Notes: generated by a model not told the origin, from the sequence alone. Positions 17,423 through 27,087 are shown, counted from the stretch's first letter. The stretch is DNA of 64,000 bases from Cyclobacteriaceae bacterium (GCA_016787755.1 JAEUUA010000018.1:372001-436000), one strand, 5' to 3'. A program made the numbers and translations.

Positions 17423-17731
17423 GCATTTAAAAGTCGAAAATAGTTTAAAAAAATGGTACTGCTCAGTTTATTAATAATCGGTACCTATACCTCGACTGCC
17501 GGTTAAATTAAATCACCAAACTGCAATTTGAGTATAGTCCTTCGAAAACTGAACGATTTGTCTTGACAAAGACATTACTCACTTCTTACTACGAATGTGA
17601 AAATTATTTCAAATTCCATACCTCTCATTCCATCTCTTGGTTTCAATACACTCTTATCCAACCAAAATATTATCAACTATTGAATTGGAATAGACAGATT
17701 AAGTTCTAAATTTTGTATTAATTACTTATTA
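17423..17731 (+). other. 309-bp divergent intergenic region
   Basis: It lies between the glycosyltransferase operon (minus) and CHAT cassette 1 (plus) and must hold both promoters. A small inverted repeat TTTGTC-TT-GACAAA sits at 17557-17570. A weak TAAATTTT -7-like element is at 17707-17714. There is no coding region and no similarity to the palindrome that precedes cassette 2. Confidence 0.5.
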
Positions 17732-18427
17732 ATGCGCGTCAGGTATATTTCCAATCTCCTGTGTGTGTTTATCCTGAGTCTTGCATGCTTTTGCACAGCA
17801 GGCCAGACTAGAATGTTTTTTTCTGTTGGAACCAATGTAAATACCGAATTTACTGCGCGTCCAAATCTGAACCTTGGGGTTTTAAACAATTCAATTTCAA
17901 CAGGATCTTATACTGCTGAATACAATTGGGGGAAATATCTTCGCTTTGACTTTACGGTTGAAAAAAGATTTTTTGGGCCGTACTATTGGCTTACCGGATT
18001 AAAGATAAACCAAACAGGTTATGATTATAAAGAGTCAGTTTATACAAGTTCTCTTCGAAACATCAATGTGTCGATCCCACTTTTAGCGCGGATTAACTTG
18101 AGTAATGCAAATTCAGTTTACTTAGATATAGGGATTCTTCAAAATTACTTAGCACATGCCCAATTAAAAGAAAGCTTTCAACAATCTGTTGAAAATCAAA
18201 ATATTAGTTCCCATCTGTCTCGATTATCCACATGCTTATATTTCGAATTAGGTATAGCTTTTGGTAGAATAGGCATACATATGTTTATTCAATCGAAAGC
18301 ATTTGGGGCATCAACAGATTTTTCAAGCAGTTGGGGGCTTGATAGAAATAGATCTTTATTTCTTTTATATTATCAGAACTACTCCTTTAATAGCAATGGT
18401 ATGTTGTTAACCTATCGCTTTCGTTAA
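17732..18427 (+). CDS. Outer-membrane beta-barrel protein, CHAT cassette 1 (upstream partner)
   Basis: Secreted protein of 231 residues with a signal peptide (1-25, ending CTAGQ) and alternating amphipathic strands ending in LLTYRFR, as in small 8-stranded barrels of the PorT/OmpW-like type. It is a paralog of the protein at 38402-39094: both have a block of the form SxPLLxRxN...VYLDxG...YLxxAxLKES at about residues 112-146. The stop overlaps the CHAT gene start by one base (TAATG), so the two are translationally coupled. Its specific role is unknown. I infer a partner or outer-membrane anchor for the exported CHAT protein. Confidence 0.75.
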   Translation: MRVRYISNLLCVFILSLACFCTAGQTRMFFSVGTNVNTEFTARPNLNLGVLNNSISTGSYTAEYNWGKYLRFDFTVEKRFFGPYYWLTGLKINQTGYDYKESVYTSSLRNINVSIPLLARINLSNANSVYLDIGILQNYLAHAQLKESFQQSVENQNISSHLSRLSTCLYFELGIAFGRIGIHMFIQSKAFGASTDFSSSWGLDRNRSLFLLYYQNYSFNSNGMLLTYRFR

Positions 18428-20892
18428 TGAGGAAGTTGACTCAATTTCTTGTTTTGGTTGCTAGCCTATCTTTGAAAAGCTTTGCTCAAAACAATGTGAG
18501 CAACCAGCCGCCCATTAACCTGAATCAGCAGATCTTGACAATCCTTGACCGAGGCGATAGTTCGATGCGAACCAATAATTTTTTACTCGCTGAAAAATAT
18601 TTTATAGAGGCATGTCAATATACTGACACTCTCATTTTCTTAGTCTCCGGGCATAGAAGTTTGCATTATTCTTTTACTCGAAAGAAAATTCAACACTATG
18701 TACATGCATATGAAAAACTAGCGCAGCTCTATCAGATGGCTGGAAATCTTAAAAAATCTGATGAGCTTTTCACGAAAGCGATTAAACAAAAGCAGATTCT
18801 ATTTAGTGAGCGAAGTGTGTATAGAATTTCTCCTTATCTGGGATTGGGTCAACTTTATTTTCAAGCCGAAGATTTTGATAAAGCATTGGTGTATTTCAAT
18901 CAGGGTGGTCAATTACTTGACCGGGCTAGTACTACTAATTTTAATTACGATGTGCTTCGCTACCAACTTTACGGATTTCAATTCGAAACGTATCTCAAAA
19001 AAGGAAAAACTAATGAGGCGCTTCGTTTTCTTCACCGTTATTTTTATGCACTTAATACCATCCACCCTACAAACGAACAAATTGCCACAGCCTTTGAAAT
19101 GAAGGCTCGATACTATCTGCAGACTGGAAATACAGTACAGACTGATTATTATCTTCATCGTGCAGAGAATTTTATTCCAAAAAATTATGTCACATTTTCC
19201 ATTGCTGAAGTTCGATTTTTGAGAACCAAAAGTTTATACCATTGGTATCATCACCACTATGATTCTGCTTTATCCACATTTGAAAAGCTTCTTCATGTGT
19301 ACAAAACAAATATTGAAAAGCATTTCTCCGCACTGAGCGAATACGAGCGTGAGCAATTTTATGTGACTTTAAAAAAGGATTTCGATTTGTTCAACTCGTT
19401 TGTGGCTGATTTCATGCACGCAGGGCGTGCTTCTCCTGCCATGATGACCTTACTGTATAATACTCAACTTTTTACCAAAGCGCTTTTACTAAACGAAATT
19501 ACCAAATTGAAAAGAGTGATTGATGGAAGTCATGATCCGGAGCTAATGGCTAACGTGGTAACCTGGCAAAATTTAAAAGAGCAAGTAGCTAAGCTATATT
19601 ACACTGATCGAAAAGCGTCTACTGCAATCAGTCAACTCGGAGAACAAATTAACACTATTGAAAAGGAAATAAACCAAAAAACAACCTTTTTAACTAAAAT
19701 TGGAAAAGATGTTCAGTGGCAGCAAATCCAAAACCACCTAAAAGAAAAGGAAGCTGCCGTGGAAATTATTAGAACAAAAAAATTTTATATCGATTCTATT
19801 CAGCAAAAAGGAATTCAATTTTCAAATGAAGTTCAATACATAGCTCTATCTATTCAATCAAAAAGTTTAGCCCCTGATGGTTTTATTTTACCTGAGAGCG
19901 CTGGTCTGGAAACCAAATATATTTTTAACTACAGAAATTGTATCCTTCAACAACTTCCCGATACACTTTCGTACAACTTATATTGGAAACCGATTTTGAA
20001 TCACCTTCCCCAGTGTAATACTTTTTTTCTTTCTTCGGATGGTGTTTATAATCAACTAAATCCAAACGTATTGCAAAATCCTGTTACCGGTAAATACGTA
20101 CTAGATGAACTTACTGTTCTATCCGTCACTAATACAAAAGATATTTTGCAAAGTGCTGAAGGAACAACGATGCAAACGGCCAGTCTCTTTGGAAGGCCGG
20201 ATTATTCAGGAAACATAACTTCAAAGTCTGAAAAACACATGGCAAACAATAGCCTGAGAGCGCTTGGTGATCGGGAGATGCTGAATTTTACCGATCAGGA
20301 GTTTATTGACCTGCCTGGAACAGAGACGGAAGTTGAATCAATAAAAGATATCTTAAACTCCAAGCAATGGCAGGTTCAAATATTCTTAAATGCAAATGCA
20401 ACAGAGGATAATATTAAGACATTGCAATCACCCTCGGTTCTTCACATCGCCACCCACGGTTTTTTTTTAGAAGACGATGGTCGCCACATTAACTCGATGA
20501 TACGCTCTGGAGTCTTGCTGAGTGGTATTAAAAATCGTTCCGGTCAAGAAGCACAAGATGGAATTCTTACCGCCTATGAGGCCACTAACCTTACTCTTGA
20601 AAATACAAATCTAGTGGTGCTTTCGGCCTGCGAAACTGGACTTGGAGAAATCAAAAATGGAGAAGGGGTTTATGGGCTTCAGCGAGGATTGAAAGTGGCT
20701 GGTGCAAAAAACCTATTGATGTCTTTTTGGAAAGTAGATGATCGGGCAACGGCAGATCTCATGATTAATTTTTATAAGAATTGGGTTAACGGACAACCTA
20801 TTCACAACGCATTTAAAAAAGCACAATTGGAGTTAAGAAAGGAATATCAAAGTCCCTTTTATTGGGGAGCATTTATTTTGATCGGAAACTAA
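18427..20892 (+). CDS. Exported TPR-CHAT caspase-like protease, cassette 1
   Basis: Protein of 821 residues. It has a signal peptide (1-20, SLKSFAQ) and an N-terminal half with tetratricopeptide-type helices (AYEKLAQLYQMAGNLKKSDELF, given here in two parts: AYEKLAQLYQMAG and NLKKSDELF). A charged helical linker follows, then a C-terminal CHAT domain (about 560-821). The catalytic dyad is intact: His677 in HIATHGFF and Cys735 in LSACETGLG. The conserved GVYGLQRGL, FWKVDD and YWGAFILIGN blocks follow. CHAT proteins are clan CD cysteine peptidases related to caspases and separase. Export is unusual, since well-known TPR-CHAT proteins (for example the Craspase partner) are cytosolic. No T9SS C-terminal signal is visible. 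Confidence 0.9.
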   Translation: MRKLTQFLVLVASLSLKSFAQNNVSNQPPINLNQQILTILDRGDSSMRTNNFLLAEKYFIEACQYTDTLIFLVSGHRSLHYSFTRKKIQHYVHAYEKLAQLYQMAGNLKKSDELFTKAIKQKQILFSERSVYRISPYLGLGQLYFQAEDFDKALVYFNQGGQLLDRASTTNFNYDVLRYQLYGFQFETYLKKGKTNEALRFLHRYFYALNTIHPTNEQIATAFEMKARYYLQTGNTVQTDYYLHRAENFIPKNYVTFSIAEVRFLRTKSLYHWYHHHYDSALSTFEKLLHVYKTNIEKHFSALSEYEREQFYVTLKKDFDLFNSFVADFMHAGRASPAMMTLLYNTQLFTKALLLNEITKLKRVIDGSHDPELMANVVTWQNLKEQVAKLYYTDRKASTAISQLGEQINTIEKEINQKTTFLTKIGKDVQWQQIQNHLKEKEAAVEIIRTKKFYIDSIQQKGIQFSNEVQYIALSIQSKSLAPDGFILPESAGLETKYIFNYRNCILQQLPDTLSYNLYWKPILNHLPQCNTFFLSSDGVYNQLNPNVLQNPVTGKYVLDELTVLSVTNTKDILQSAEGTTMQTASLFGRPDYSGNITSKSEKHMANNSLRALGDREMLNFTDQEFIDLPGTETEVESIKDILNSKQWQVQIFLNANATEDNIKTLQSPSVLHIATHGFFLEDDGRHINSMIRSGVLLSGIKNRSGQEAQDGILTAYEATNLTLENTNLVVLSACETGLGEIKNGEGVYGLQRGLKVAGAKNLLMSFWKVDDRATADLMINFYKNWVNGQPIHNAFKKAQLELRKEYQSPFYWGAFILIGN

Positions 20893-20899
20893 CTTGCTT

Positions 20900-21658
20900 A
20901 TGAAACATGTCATTAGTCTTCTTGCTTGCAGTCTTGCTTTTTCAGTTAATGGACAGATTAAAATAAATCTATCCATGCAAACCCCACCGATCAATGAAGC
21001 CGTTTTCAATGGAAAGTTTTTGAAAGCCTATCAATTGTACGAATATAGTAGTCAAAGAAATTTTATTTCACCCGGAATCGAATTGGATAATTTATTGCCT
21101 CGTGAAACAGCTGACCTTAAACTCCACTATTGTCTCGGCTTTTATTATGCTAACTCTGATTTTATTGGAGTTTATGGAAATTATAACCAGAACCAATTAG
21201 TCTCTGAAATTAAAACTAACGTGATTAACATTCCTCTTTTTGCAAGAGGATCTGTTAAAATAAGTGAATTGATCGACAACAACCGAATGGGCATTGAGCT
21301 TGGGGTGGTTACAACCGCTTGGATTAATTATGATTTAAATGAGATTGCATCAATTAAGTCTTTGGATGTGGATGGTAATGTGATTGGTGAAACCATCTAT
21401 CAAGACCGGAGAAACCTGGTGGATGGATTTGGAGATAAACTTAATTGCAAGGCAGTTGGTGGTGCGTTTGTGTATGTCAACAGATTTTACTTGAGCTTCC
21501 GTATGGATATTATTTCAGTAGGCGATTTATATTCAAATCGTGCCGATAAAGCCTGGAATATTCCTTCAGAATATTCGTTTTACCAACTATCGCATAAAGA
21601 GGGTAGAATGAAACGAACCTATTCAAGCATTACCCTATCGTTTCGTTTATGGCGTTAA
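20900..21658 (+). CDS. Outer-membrane beta-barrel protein, CHAT cassette 1 (downstream partner)
   Basis: Secreted protein of 252 residues with a signal peptide (1-18, SVNGQ), barrel-like strands and a terminal SSITLSFRLWR. I chose the ATG at 20900; a TTG two codons earlier also keeps the frame. Its C-terminus (WNIPSEYSFYQLSHKEG) aligns with the end of the protein at 41603-42334 (WKIPPDRSTYMINHKATG), so the two are diverged paralogs holding the same position in each cassette. It starts 7 bp after the CHAT stop. Function unknown. Confidence 0.7.
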   Translation: MKHVISLLACSLAFSVNGQIKINLSMQTPPINEAVFNGKFLKAYQLYEYSSQRNFISPGIELDNLLPRETADLKLHYCLGFYYANSDFIGVYGNYNQNQLVSEIKTNVINIPLFARGSVKISELIDNNRMGIELGVVTTAWINYDLNEIASIKSLDVDGNVIGETIYQDRRNLVDGFGDKLNCKAVGGAFVYVNRFYLSFRMDIISVGDLYSNRADKAWNIPSEYSFYQLSHKEGRMKRTYSSITLSFRLWR

Positions 21659-21663
21659 ATTAT

Positions 21664-23448
21664 TTAATCCATTATTTTAACATGATTGTTACCAATCAAA
21701 ATAGGGGTTCCAAATCTCCCTGCTTCACCTTTCACTTCCAGGTTTAAAACGCCTCGCGGACAAACCGAGGAGCAAACCCCACAACCAACACAGGATGATC
21801 GTACAATATTTTGCCCCCGTTGCGCATACCAGCGTACGTCAATACCCATTTCGCAATAGGTTGAACAATTGCCACATGAAATGCATTGCCCACCATTGGT
21901 GGTAATTCTAAATCGCGACTTGAAGCGCTGCACAATTCCCAAGTAGGCTGCAAGCGGACACCCAAAGCGGCACCACGTTCTATTTCCCATCAACGGATAA
22001 AAACCTGTACCTACCACTCCGGCAAAACCTGCTCCTATAAAAGCACCGTATATTTCCCGGAGTTTATAGGTATCAAAAAATAAAAACCACGAAGCATCCG
22101 TGAAATATGTATAAAGCACTCCTCCCGTCATCACTACGGCAAAGACTAATACGGCATGAATCATCCAACGCTCCACCTTCCAAAACTTTAAAGTTTTATT
22201 GGATAGCTGCCGGTATGGATCACCAAGAGTTTCAGCCAAGCCACCACACCCACATACCCAGCTACAATACCAGCGCTTGCCAAAAAAATAAACCAACACC
22301 GGTACTGCGATAATGATTAGGGCGATACCCCACACCAACATAAAAATCCCTACTCCTCCATTGGCCAGTAACGTATCCAACCGATTGTCAAAAAAGAATG
22401 AGTAATCGAGTGGCCAAATATTTTTAAAATCGAAATAAGGTTGATTCAACCGAATTAGAATTTCAGGAATGAGAAACGCAAAAGCAGTTTGAAAAAACAT
22501 CACAGAATACGTACGCAAGATTTGATACTTACTGTGACGGTAATGTATAATCATACGTACCCCCATCACCAAAATGCAGAGTGTATAGATAAATCCATAT
22601 AAAAAAAATCGACTCGCTTCATTGCCGCTTATAAGTTCACTTACCGGGTCAACCATCAGTACCCAGTTAGTCATATACTCAGGATAGAAATAAAGAATTA
22701 CATAAAAAGCTATTAGCCAGGTACCCGTAAGGATACCGAGCCATTGCACGTTCTTCATCACATTAAAAAAGATACCGTTATTTTTTATTCCAGAAGGTAA
22801 TTGAAGCTTTGGGAAAATATACAAAAGGCTTCCGAGCACACTTAATCCAATTGTTACCAAGAGAAATAGAAGTGGATTACTCTTTACCGGTCCAAGAGCC
22901 GATGCTTTTGTTAGCGAATATTTTAAATCCCTCACTGCATATCGATCAAACCCAAACTGGCTTACAATGGCATATTCATTTAGCTTACCTGAAACAGAAA
23001 GAAGTTGAGTCTTTAGTTCTTCTGCTGAAGAAAACTGTTGACCAGCCAGCCAGCCTCCATAATCCTTAAACAACTTATTTTTTTGCTTTGTGATATTATG
23101 ATCAACTGAGAATGTCAAATCAATTGCTGCTATTGAAAAGATATTATCCGCACTGTGTTTTACAAGCGCATCAATTTCTTTTTCCGTAACTCCATATAGC
23201 TTCAGGTAATAATGATTTACGGAGGCGAACAGCTCATCCAGCTTTGAAACGAATTCAAAATTCGATTTAATAAGTTGATTTTGAATTGCTTCACTTTGTT
23301 TAATGAATAATTCCGTTTTGTCAGAATTTGAAAACTGACTTTTTATTATGGCTGGAGTAAGTTCATAGCTCGACCAAAAGAAGGAAATATTAAAAATGAA
23401 GAAGCCTGCAACAAACAAGATTAATCCAAATGTTTTAACTGCTTTCAT
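21664..23448 (-). CDS. NosR/NapH-like membrane 4Fe-4S protein
   Basis: Membrane electron carrier of 594 residues. One N-terminal helix is followed by a periplasmic helical domain (about 30-190), about six membrane helices, and Cys motifs CSWVCGCGG and CRFGCP typical of the NosR/NapH/RdxA group. Two 4Fe-4S clusters close the protein: CISCGNCSTYCEMG from Cys522 and CVGCGVCSSVCPRG from about 560. No FMN-binding domain is apparent, unlike true NosR. It overlaps the FAD reductase by 4 bp, so the pair probably passes electrons from NAD(P)H to or through the membrane. No nitrous-oxide or nitrate reductase gene is present. Confidence 0.8.
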   Translation of the reverse strand: MKAVKTFGLILFVAGFFIFNISFFWSSYELTPAIIKSQFSNSDKTELFIKQSEAIQNQLIKSNFEFVSKLDELFASVNHYYLKLYGVTEKEIDALVKHSADNIFSIAAIDLTFSVDHNITKQKNKLFKDYGGWLAGQQFSSAEELKTQLLSVSGKLNEYAIVSQFGFDRYAVRDLKYSLTKASALGPVKSNPLLFLLVTIGLSVLGSLLYIFPKLQLPSGIKNNGIFFNVMKNVQWLGILTGTWLIAFYVILYFYPEYMTNWVLMVDPVSELISGNEASRFFLYGFIYTLCILVMGVRMIIHYRHSKYQILRTYSVMFFQTAFAFLIPEILIRLNQPYFDFKNIWPLDYSFFFDNRLDTLLANGGVGIFMLVWGIALIIIAVPVLVYFFGKRWYCSWVCGCGGLAETLGDPYRQLSNKTLKFWKVERWMIHAVLVFAVVMTGGVLYTYFTDASWFLFFDTYKLREIYGAFIGAGFAGVVGTGFYPLMGNRTWCRFGCPLAAYLGIVQRFKSRFRITTNGGQCISCGNCSTYCEMGIDVRWYAQRGQNIVRSSCVGCGVCSSVCPRGVLNLEVKGEAGRFGTPILIGNNHVKIMD

Positions 23449-24734
23449 ATTGAGTGGCTAACTAACTGTTCTCTAAACTTTGCTTGTATTTCCGCCTCGT
23501 GACGATCAAAAAATTCAGGATCAAAATTTGCCTCAGCTAAATGACTCATTACAAAATCAATACTTCTCTTTTCTCGGAGCCATCTATCGAAACACTCGTG
23601 GCGCATCCGAATACCAAATGTATTGATGCCCATAAATTGATCATTCGTCTTGTCCCAAACTAAATGTACACATTTCAATCCACTGCTATGTTCCCAATAA
23701 AAATCACTTTCATTTTCTTTTAGTGTATTGCCTACGTGGCCATAGGTCTGATACTCAACATCAAAAAACTTGGCTGAATTAAACCAAGGGCCTGGCTCGT
23801 ACTTAGTCTTAGCTCCGCAAATAGTTTGTGCCACTACTTCACCCATCATTCGACCCGTATACCAAACTTGCTCAACCGTTCTTCGGCCCGGTAATTCATA
23901 GGTACGTTCAACACAATCGCCCAATGCAAATACATCGGAAACATTGGTTTCGAGATACTCATTGACCAGAACCCCACGCTTTGTTTCAATGCCGGAGTCA
24001 TTTAAAAACTCGATGTTGGGAGAAACGCCAGCAGTCAGGCCTACGAATTGGCATTCGATAGTTTCACCTGCACGGGTTTCTATAGAGGTTACACGACCCC
24101 CATCACCTTTAATTTTTTTCAGTTCAGTAGTTAATTTTAAATCTACATGATGTGAACGAACATGGCGACTAATCAAGCTGGCTTCTTGTTTTGGAAGTAC
24201 ATTATCCCAAAACTCTTTTTCACGGACTAAAAAAGTTACCTCAATTTTTCTGCTTAACAACATCTCGGCCATTTCAATCCCTATCAAACCGCCCCCTACT
24301 ATCACGGCATGTTTAATGCCTTTAGTATTTTTCTCCATGAGTTCAAGATCAGGATATCCATAAAGGCTTTGCACGCCTTGCAAATCCTGCCCCGGCCAAC
24401 CAAACTTATTTGATTTAGAACCTGTGGCAATTATCAGCTTATCATAGCTTACCGTCTCGCCTGATTGAAGGGTTAGTGATTTTTTTTGAACATTCACCTT
24501 CATCACGTGATCACGAAGGAGATCAATTTTATTTTTCTTCCAAAACCAATCCTCATAAGGTTTGGTGTGTTCATACTTCATATGCCCCATGTAGATGTAC
24601 ATAATCGCAGTGCGCGAAAAGAAATACTCTGTTTCGGAGGAGATTACGGTAATTTTATAATCACTTTGCTTTCGAATATTACGTGCAGCTGTGATGCCTG
24701 AAATACCATTCCCAATTATAACCACGTGAGTCAT
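23445..24734 (-). CDS. FAD-dependent NAD(P)H oxidoreductase
   Basis: Pyridine-nucleotide-disulfide-type reductase of about 429 residues. It has the FAD-binding Rossmann motif VVIIGNGISGITAARNI, a second NAD(P) motif AVIVGGGLIGIEMAEML and the FAD-closing DVFALGDCVE. The C-terminal region is unlike glutathione reductase, with no CxxxxC redox disulfide near the N-terminus, so it is of the rubredoxin/ferredoxin reductase or NirB N-terminal type. I chose ATG 24734 over a TTG nine codons upstream because the Rossmann strand starts right there. Its partner is most likely the overlapping Fe-S membrane protein. Confidence 0.85.
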   Translation of the reverse strand: MTHVVIIGNGISGITAARNIRKQSDYKITVISSETEYFFSRTAIMYIYMGHMKYEHTKPYEDWFWKKNKIDLLRDHVMKVNVQKKSLTLQSGETVSYDKLIIATGSKSNKFGWPGQDLQGVQSLYGYPDLELMEKNTKGIKHAVIVGGGLIGIEMAEMLLSRKIEVTFLVREKEFWDNVLPKQEASLISRHVRSHHVDLKLTTELKKIKGDGGRVTSIETRAGETIECQFVGLTAGVSPNIEFLNDSGIETKRGVLVNEYLETNVSDVFALGDCVERTYELPGRRTVEQVWYTGRMMGEVVAQTICGAKTKYEPGPWFNSAKFFDVEYQTYGHVGNTLKENESDFYWEHSSGLKCVHLVWDKTNDQFMGINTFGIRMRHECFDRWLREKRSIDFVMSHLAEANFDPEFFDRHEAEIQAKFREQLVSHSI

Positions 24735-24768
24735 CCTTGGTAAAGATACACTTTCAATCAAGAATTAA

Positions 24769-24788
24769 TTTGTCAATCAATTGACAAA
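24769..24788. promoter_or_regulatory. Palindromic operator candidate
   Basis: Perfect 9-bp arms TTTGTCAAT / ATTGACAAA with a 2-bp centre, 34 bp upstream of the FAD reductase start. Size and symmetry suit a dimeric helix-turn-helix regulator such as a Crp/Fnr family member. No T-tract follows it, so it is not a terminator. Confidence 0.5.
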
Positions 24789-24839
24789 GACTCCCAAGGC
24801 AAAAGGAAAGTTTTAAATCAGTGCTTATACTAAGATGTT

Positions 24840-26492
24840 TTACGACTTATACATCCGTTCGTAATATTCATCGGCCATGCGGCCTGAGTCAAAGAATGGG
24901 AGTACATCCGTCATGCTTGCCTTAACAATGTTCAACCATTGTGCTGGTGATTCATAATACATTGGTATAATTTCGTTCTCAAGCAAATCAAGAAGATTCT
25001 TTGCTTCTTCTTTATCCTGCTCTTCATGTGTTAGGGAATCAGAAGCCCGATCTATTACAAAAGAATTTTTCCCGTGTTTAGCAAACTCGGGCACCCAACC
25101 ATCGGGGATGGAAAGATTAATGGAACCATTCATAGCGGCCGTCATCCCGGAAGTTCCTGATGCTTCCCGATACATTCTTGGATTATTTAACCAAAGGTCA
25201 GATCCCTTCTTAAGATGTCCTGAAATCCAAAGTTCGTACCCGGTAACCACGGTACAGTTAGGCAATGCTTTGGTCTTCCAATAAATTTCATTGAAAATAT
25301 TAATAGCTCCGTAGTCCTCAGGGTAGGGCTTCCCTGCCCAAATGAACTGCACCGGCATTTCTTTGTTTGATGCCATCTTTATAAACCGATCAAAGTCGGA
25401 CAAGATTAGATTAGCTCTTTTGTAGCTGGCAAATCTGCGAGCCCAAACAATGGTCAATACATTCTCATCGAACAGTTTCCCTGTTTGATTAGCTACCACA
25501 CGAAACATTTTTTTCTTTAATTCCTTCTTTCTGGCCACCAGCGCACTATCATTGCTCATGCTGAGGGCCTTATCAAGTTCATCGTCATGCCAGTAGGTTC
25601 TATTCTGTGCATTTGTAATTGCAGTAATATCACAAATACCTTTGTATCCACCCCACATCTTTCGTGCAACCTCCCCATGCAGTTGTGAAACTCCATTGGC
25701 ATGTTTTGCCATTCGGAGAGCTGTGAGAGTATAGTTTAGCATTCCGTTTTCTGGATGAACCAGGTCTTCCACTGCTTTCTGAGTTAAGCCATTAAAGAAA
25801 CTCATCTCATTTAAAATAGGCAGACTGTGTTCTTCATTACCTGCCAACTCGGGCGTATGCGTAGTGAAAACAACACGTTTCTTTACTTCATCTAAATTCT
25901 TATACTTATCCATCAAATAAAAACACAACGGAAGTGCATGTCCTTCATTCATGTGATAGATTTCTGTCTCTCGTTTGAGCTCATCTAACAGCTTAGCCCC
26001 ACCAATACCCAACAAAATGGATTGTGCAATGCGCGTAGTTTGATTGGGGTCATACAACCGGTGGCTAATTGTCTGTGCAAGAAAATCATTTTCAGGGATG
26101 TCCGTAGAAAGCAAAAACATTGGACACGTATTAAATACTTCAGGCTTTAGTAAATAAGCCTTTACAAAAACCTTAGCCCCGTGAATGGTTATTGGGAAAA
26201 CTATTTTAGTATCCGTAAGAAAGGAATAATCCTTATCGCGAAAGCTAACTTTTAGTGTTTGATCCTGATTGCGTTCCTGATCGTAATAGCCTTTCTTCCA
26301 AAGAATGCCAATACCGATCATGTTTTGTTTCAATTCATAGGCACTACGCATGTGCGAGCCGGCCAAAAAGCCAAGGCCACCACTATAAATTTTTAACGGT
26401 TGATCGATTGCAAATTCCATAGAGAAATAAGCAACGGATTTAGAGTACTTTTTATCAATTTTATAAGGGAAGAGTTCGGAGGGCTTAATCAT
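24840..26492 (-). CDS. Alpha-glucan phosphorylase (short GlgP-type)
   Basis: Glycosyltransferase family 35 enzyme releasing glucose-1-phosphate from glycogen or maltodextrin, cytosolic, PLP-dependent. Its 550 residues match the short alpha-glucan phosphorylase class, which lacks the roughly 250 extra residues of the muscle/E. coli type. Visible blocks are VAYFSMEFAIDQPLKIYSGG near the N-terminus, YHMNEGHALP, FTTHTPELAGNEEH, WARRFASYKRANLI and the PLP-pocket EASGTSGMTAAMNG. No other glycogen gene is in the window. It stands alone on the minus strand. Confidence 0.93.
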   Translation of the reverse strand: MIKPSELFPYKIDKKYSKSVAYFSMEFAIDQPLKIYSGGLGFLAGSHMRSAYELKQNMIGIGILWKKGYYDQERNQDQTLKVSFRDKDYSFLTDTKIVFPITIHGAKVFVKAYLLKPEVFNTCPMFLLSTDIPENDFLAQTISHRLYDPNQTTRIAQSILLGIGGAKLLDELKRETEIYHMNEGHALPLCFYLMDKYKNLDEVKKRVVFTTHTPELAGNEEHSLPILNEMSFFNGLTQKAVEDLVHPENGMLNYTLTALRMAKHANGVSQLHGEVARKMWGGYKGICDITAITNAQNRTYWHDDELDKALSMSNDSALVARKKELKKKMFRVVANQTGKLFDENVLTIVWARRFASYKRANLILSDFDRFIKMASNKEMPVQFIWAGKPYPEDYGAINIFNEIYWKTKALPNCTVVTGYELWISGHLKKGSDLWLNNPRMYREASGTSGMTAAMNGSINLSIPDGWVPEFAKHGKNSFVIDRASDSLTHEEQDKEEAKNLLDLLENEIIPMYYESPAQWLNIVKASMTDVLPFFDSGRMADEYYERMYKS

Positions 26493-26596
26493 GCGGCTTA
26501 GGTACGTTTTTCAAATTTTAGGTCGCTAAAATAACAAATGAAGGGCAAAACAGTTCTGTAAATATCAGGTTGGAGCAAAATGGCTTATTGCAATCG

Positions 26597-26626
26597 TTTG
26601 TTTTATTCATTTCATTTTTAGTTTGG
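26597..26626 (+). promoter_or_regulatory. Possible Bacteroidota-type promoter for the cytochrome c gene
   Basis: TTTG at 26597-26600 and TAGTTTGG at 26619-26626 with an 18-bp spacer resemble the -33 TTTG and -7 TAnnTTTG elements, one position off in the -7 box. This would give a leader of roughly 35 nt. Confidence 0.3.
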
Positions 26627-26667
26627 CACAAACCTGTTTAACTTAGTAAGCTTTAGTACTACACTTT

Positions 26668-27075
26668 ATGATCAAATTTTACCTTTACGGTCTTATCTGC
26701 TTTTCAAGCATCTCTTTCTTTAGCTTCCAACAAAAACAAAAATTTAACATAGAAGCCAGTATCGCCCGTGGAAAAGAGGTCTATAATACCTATTGCATGA
26801 GTTGTCATCAGGATCAAGGTACCGGCATTGAAGATATTTATCCTCCGTTGGCTAAATCAGATTACCTGATGGCTGATAAAGGGCGTTCAATCATACAAAC
26901 TTTGTATGGTGTAACAGGAGCAATAACTGTAAATGGCAAAGTGTATAATACTGACATGATGGGATTCGATCTCTCTGACCAAGAAGTGAGTGATGTGCTA
27001 AACTATGTCCGCAATTCATTTAACGGCAAAAGCGCTGCCGTTACTCCTGAAGAAGTTAATGCTGTGAGAAAATAA
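26668..27075 (+). CDS. Mono-haem cytochrome c
   Basis: Exported class I cytochrome c, 135 residues. The signal peptide or anchor is at 1-20, the haem motif CMSCH at 43-47, and a candidate axial Met at 97-98 in TDMMGFD. DQEVSDVLNYVRNSF is the usual last helix. Followed closely by an unknown anchored protein, xdhC and mocA, it is a likely electron acceptor for a periplasmic molybdenum dehydrogenase of the isoquinoline/aldehyde oxidoreductase type, whose genes are not in this window. It resembles the cytochrome at 2648-3106. Confidence 0.88.
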   Translation: MIKFYLYGLICFSSISFFSFQQKQKFNIEASIARGKEVYNTYCMSCHQDQGTGIEDIYPPLAKSDYLMADKGRSIIQTLYGVTGAITVNGKVYNTDMMGFDLSDQEVSDVLNYVRNSFNGKSAAVTPEEVNAVRK

Positions 27076-27087
27076 AATGTAAAGCAT

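Noticed and set aside
17557..17574. TTTGTC-TT-GACAAA as the same operator as at 24769-24788
   Set aside because: Half-sites match but the spacing is 2 bp against 8 bp, so the same dimer is unlikely to bind both; probably chance in AT-rich DNA.
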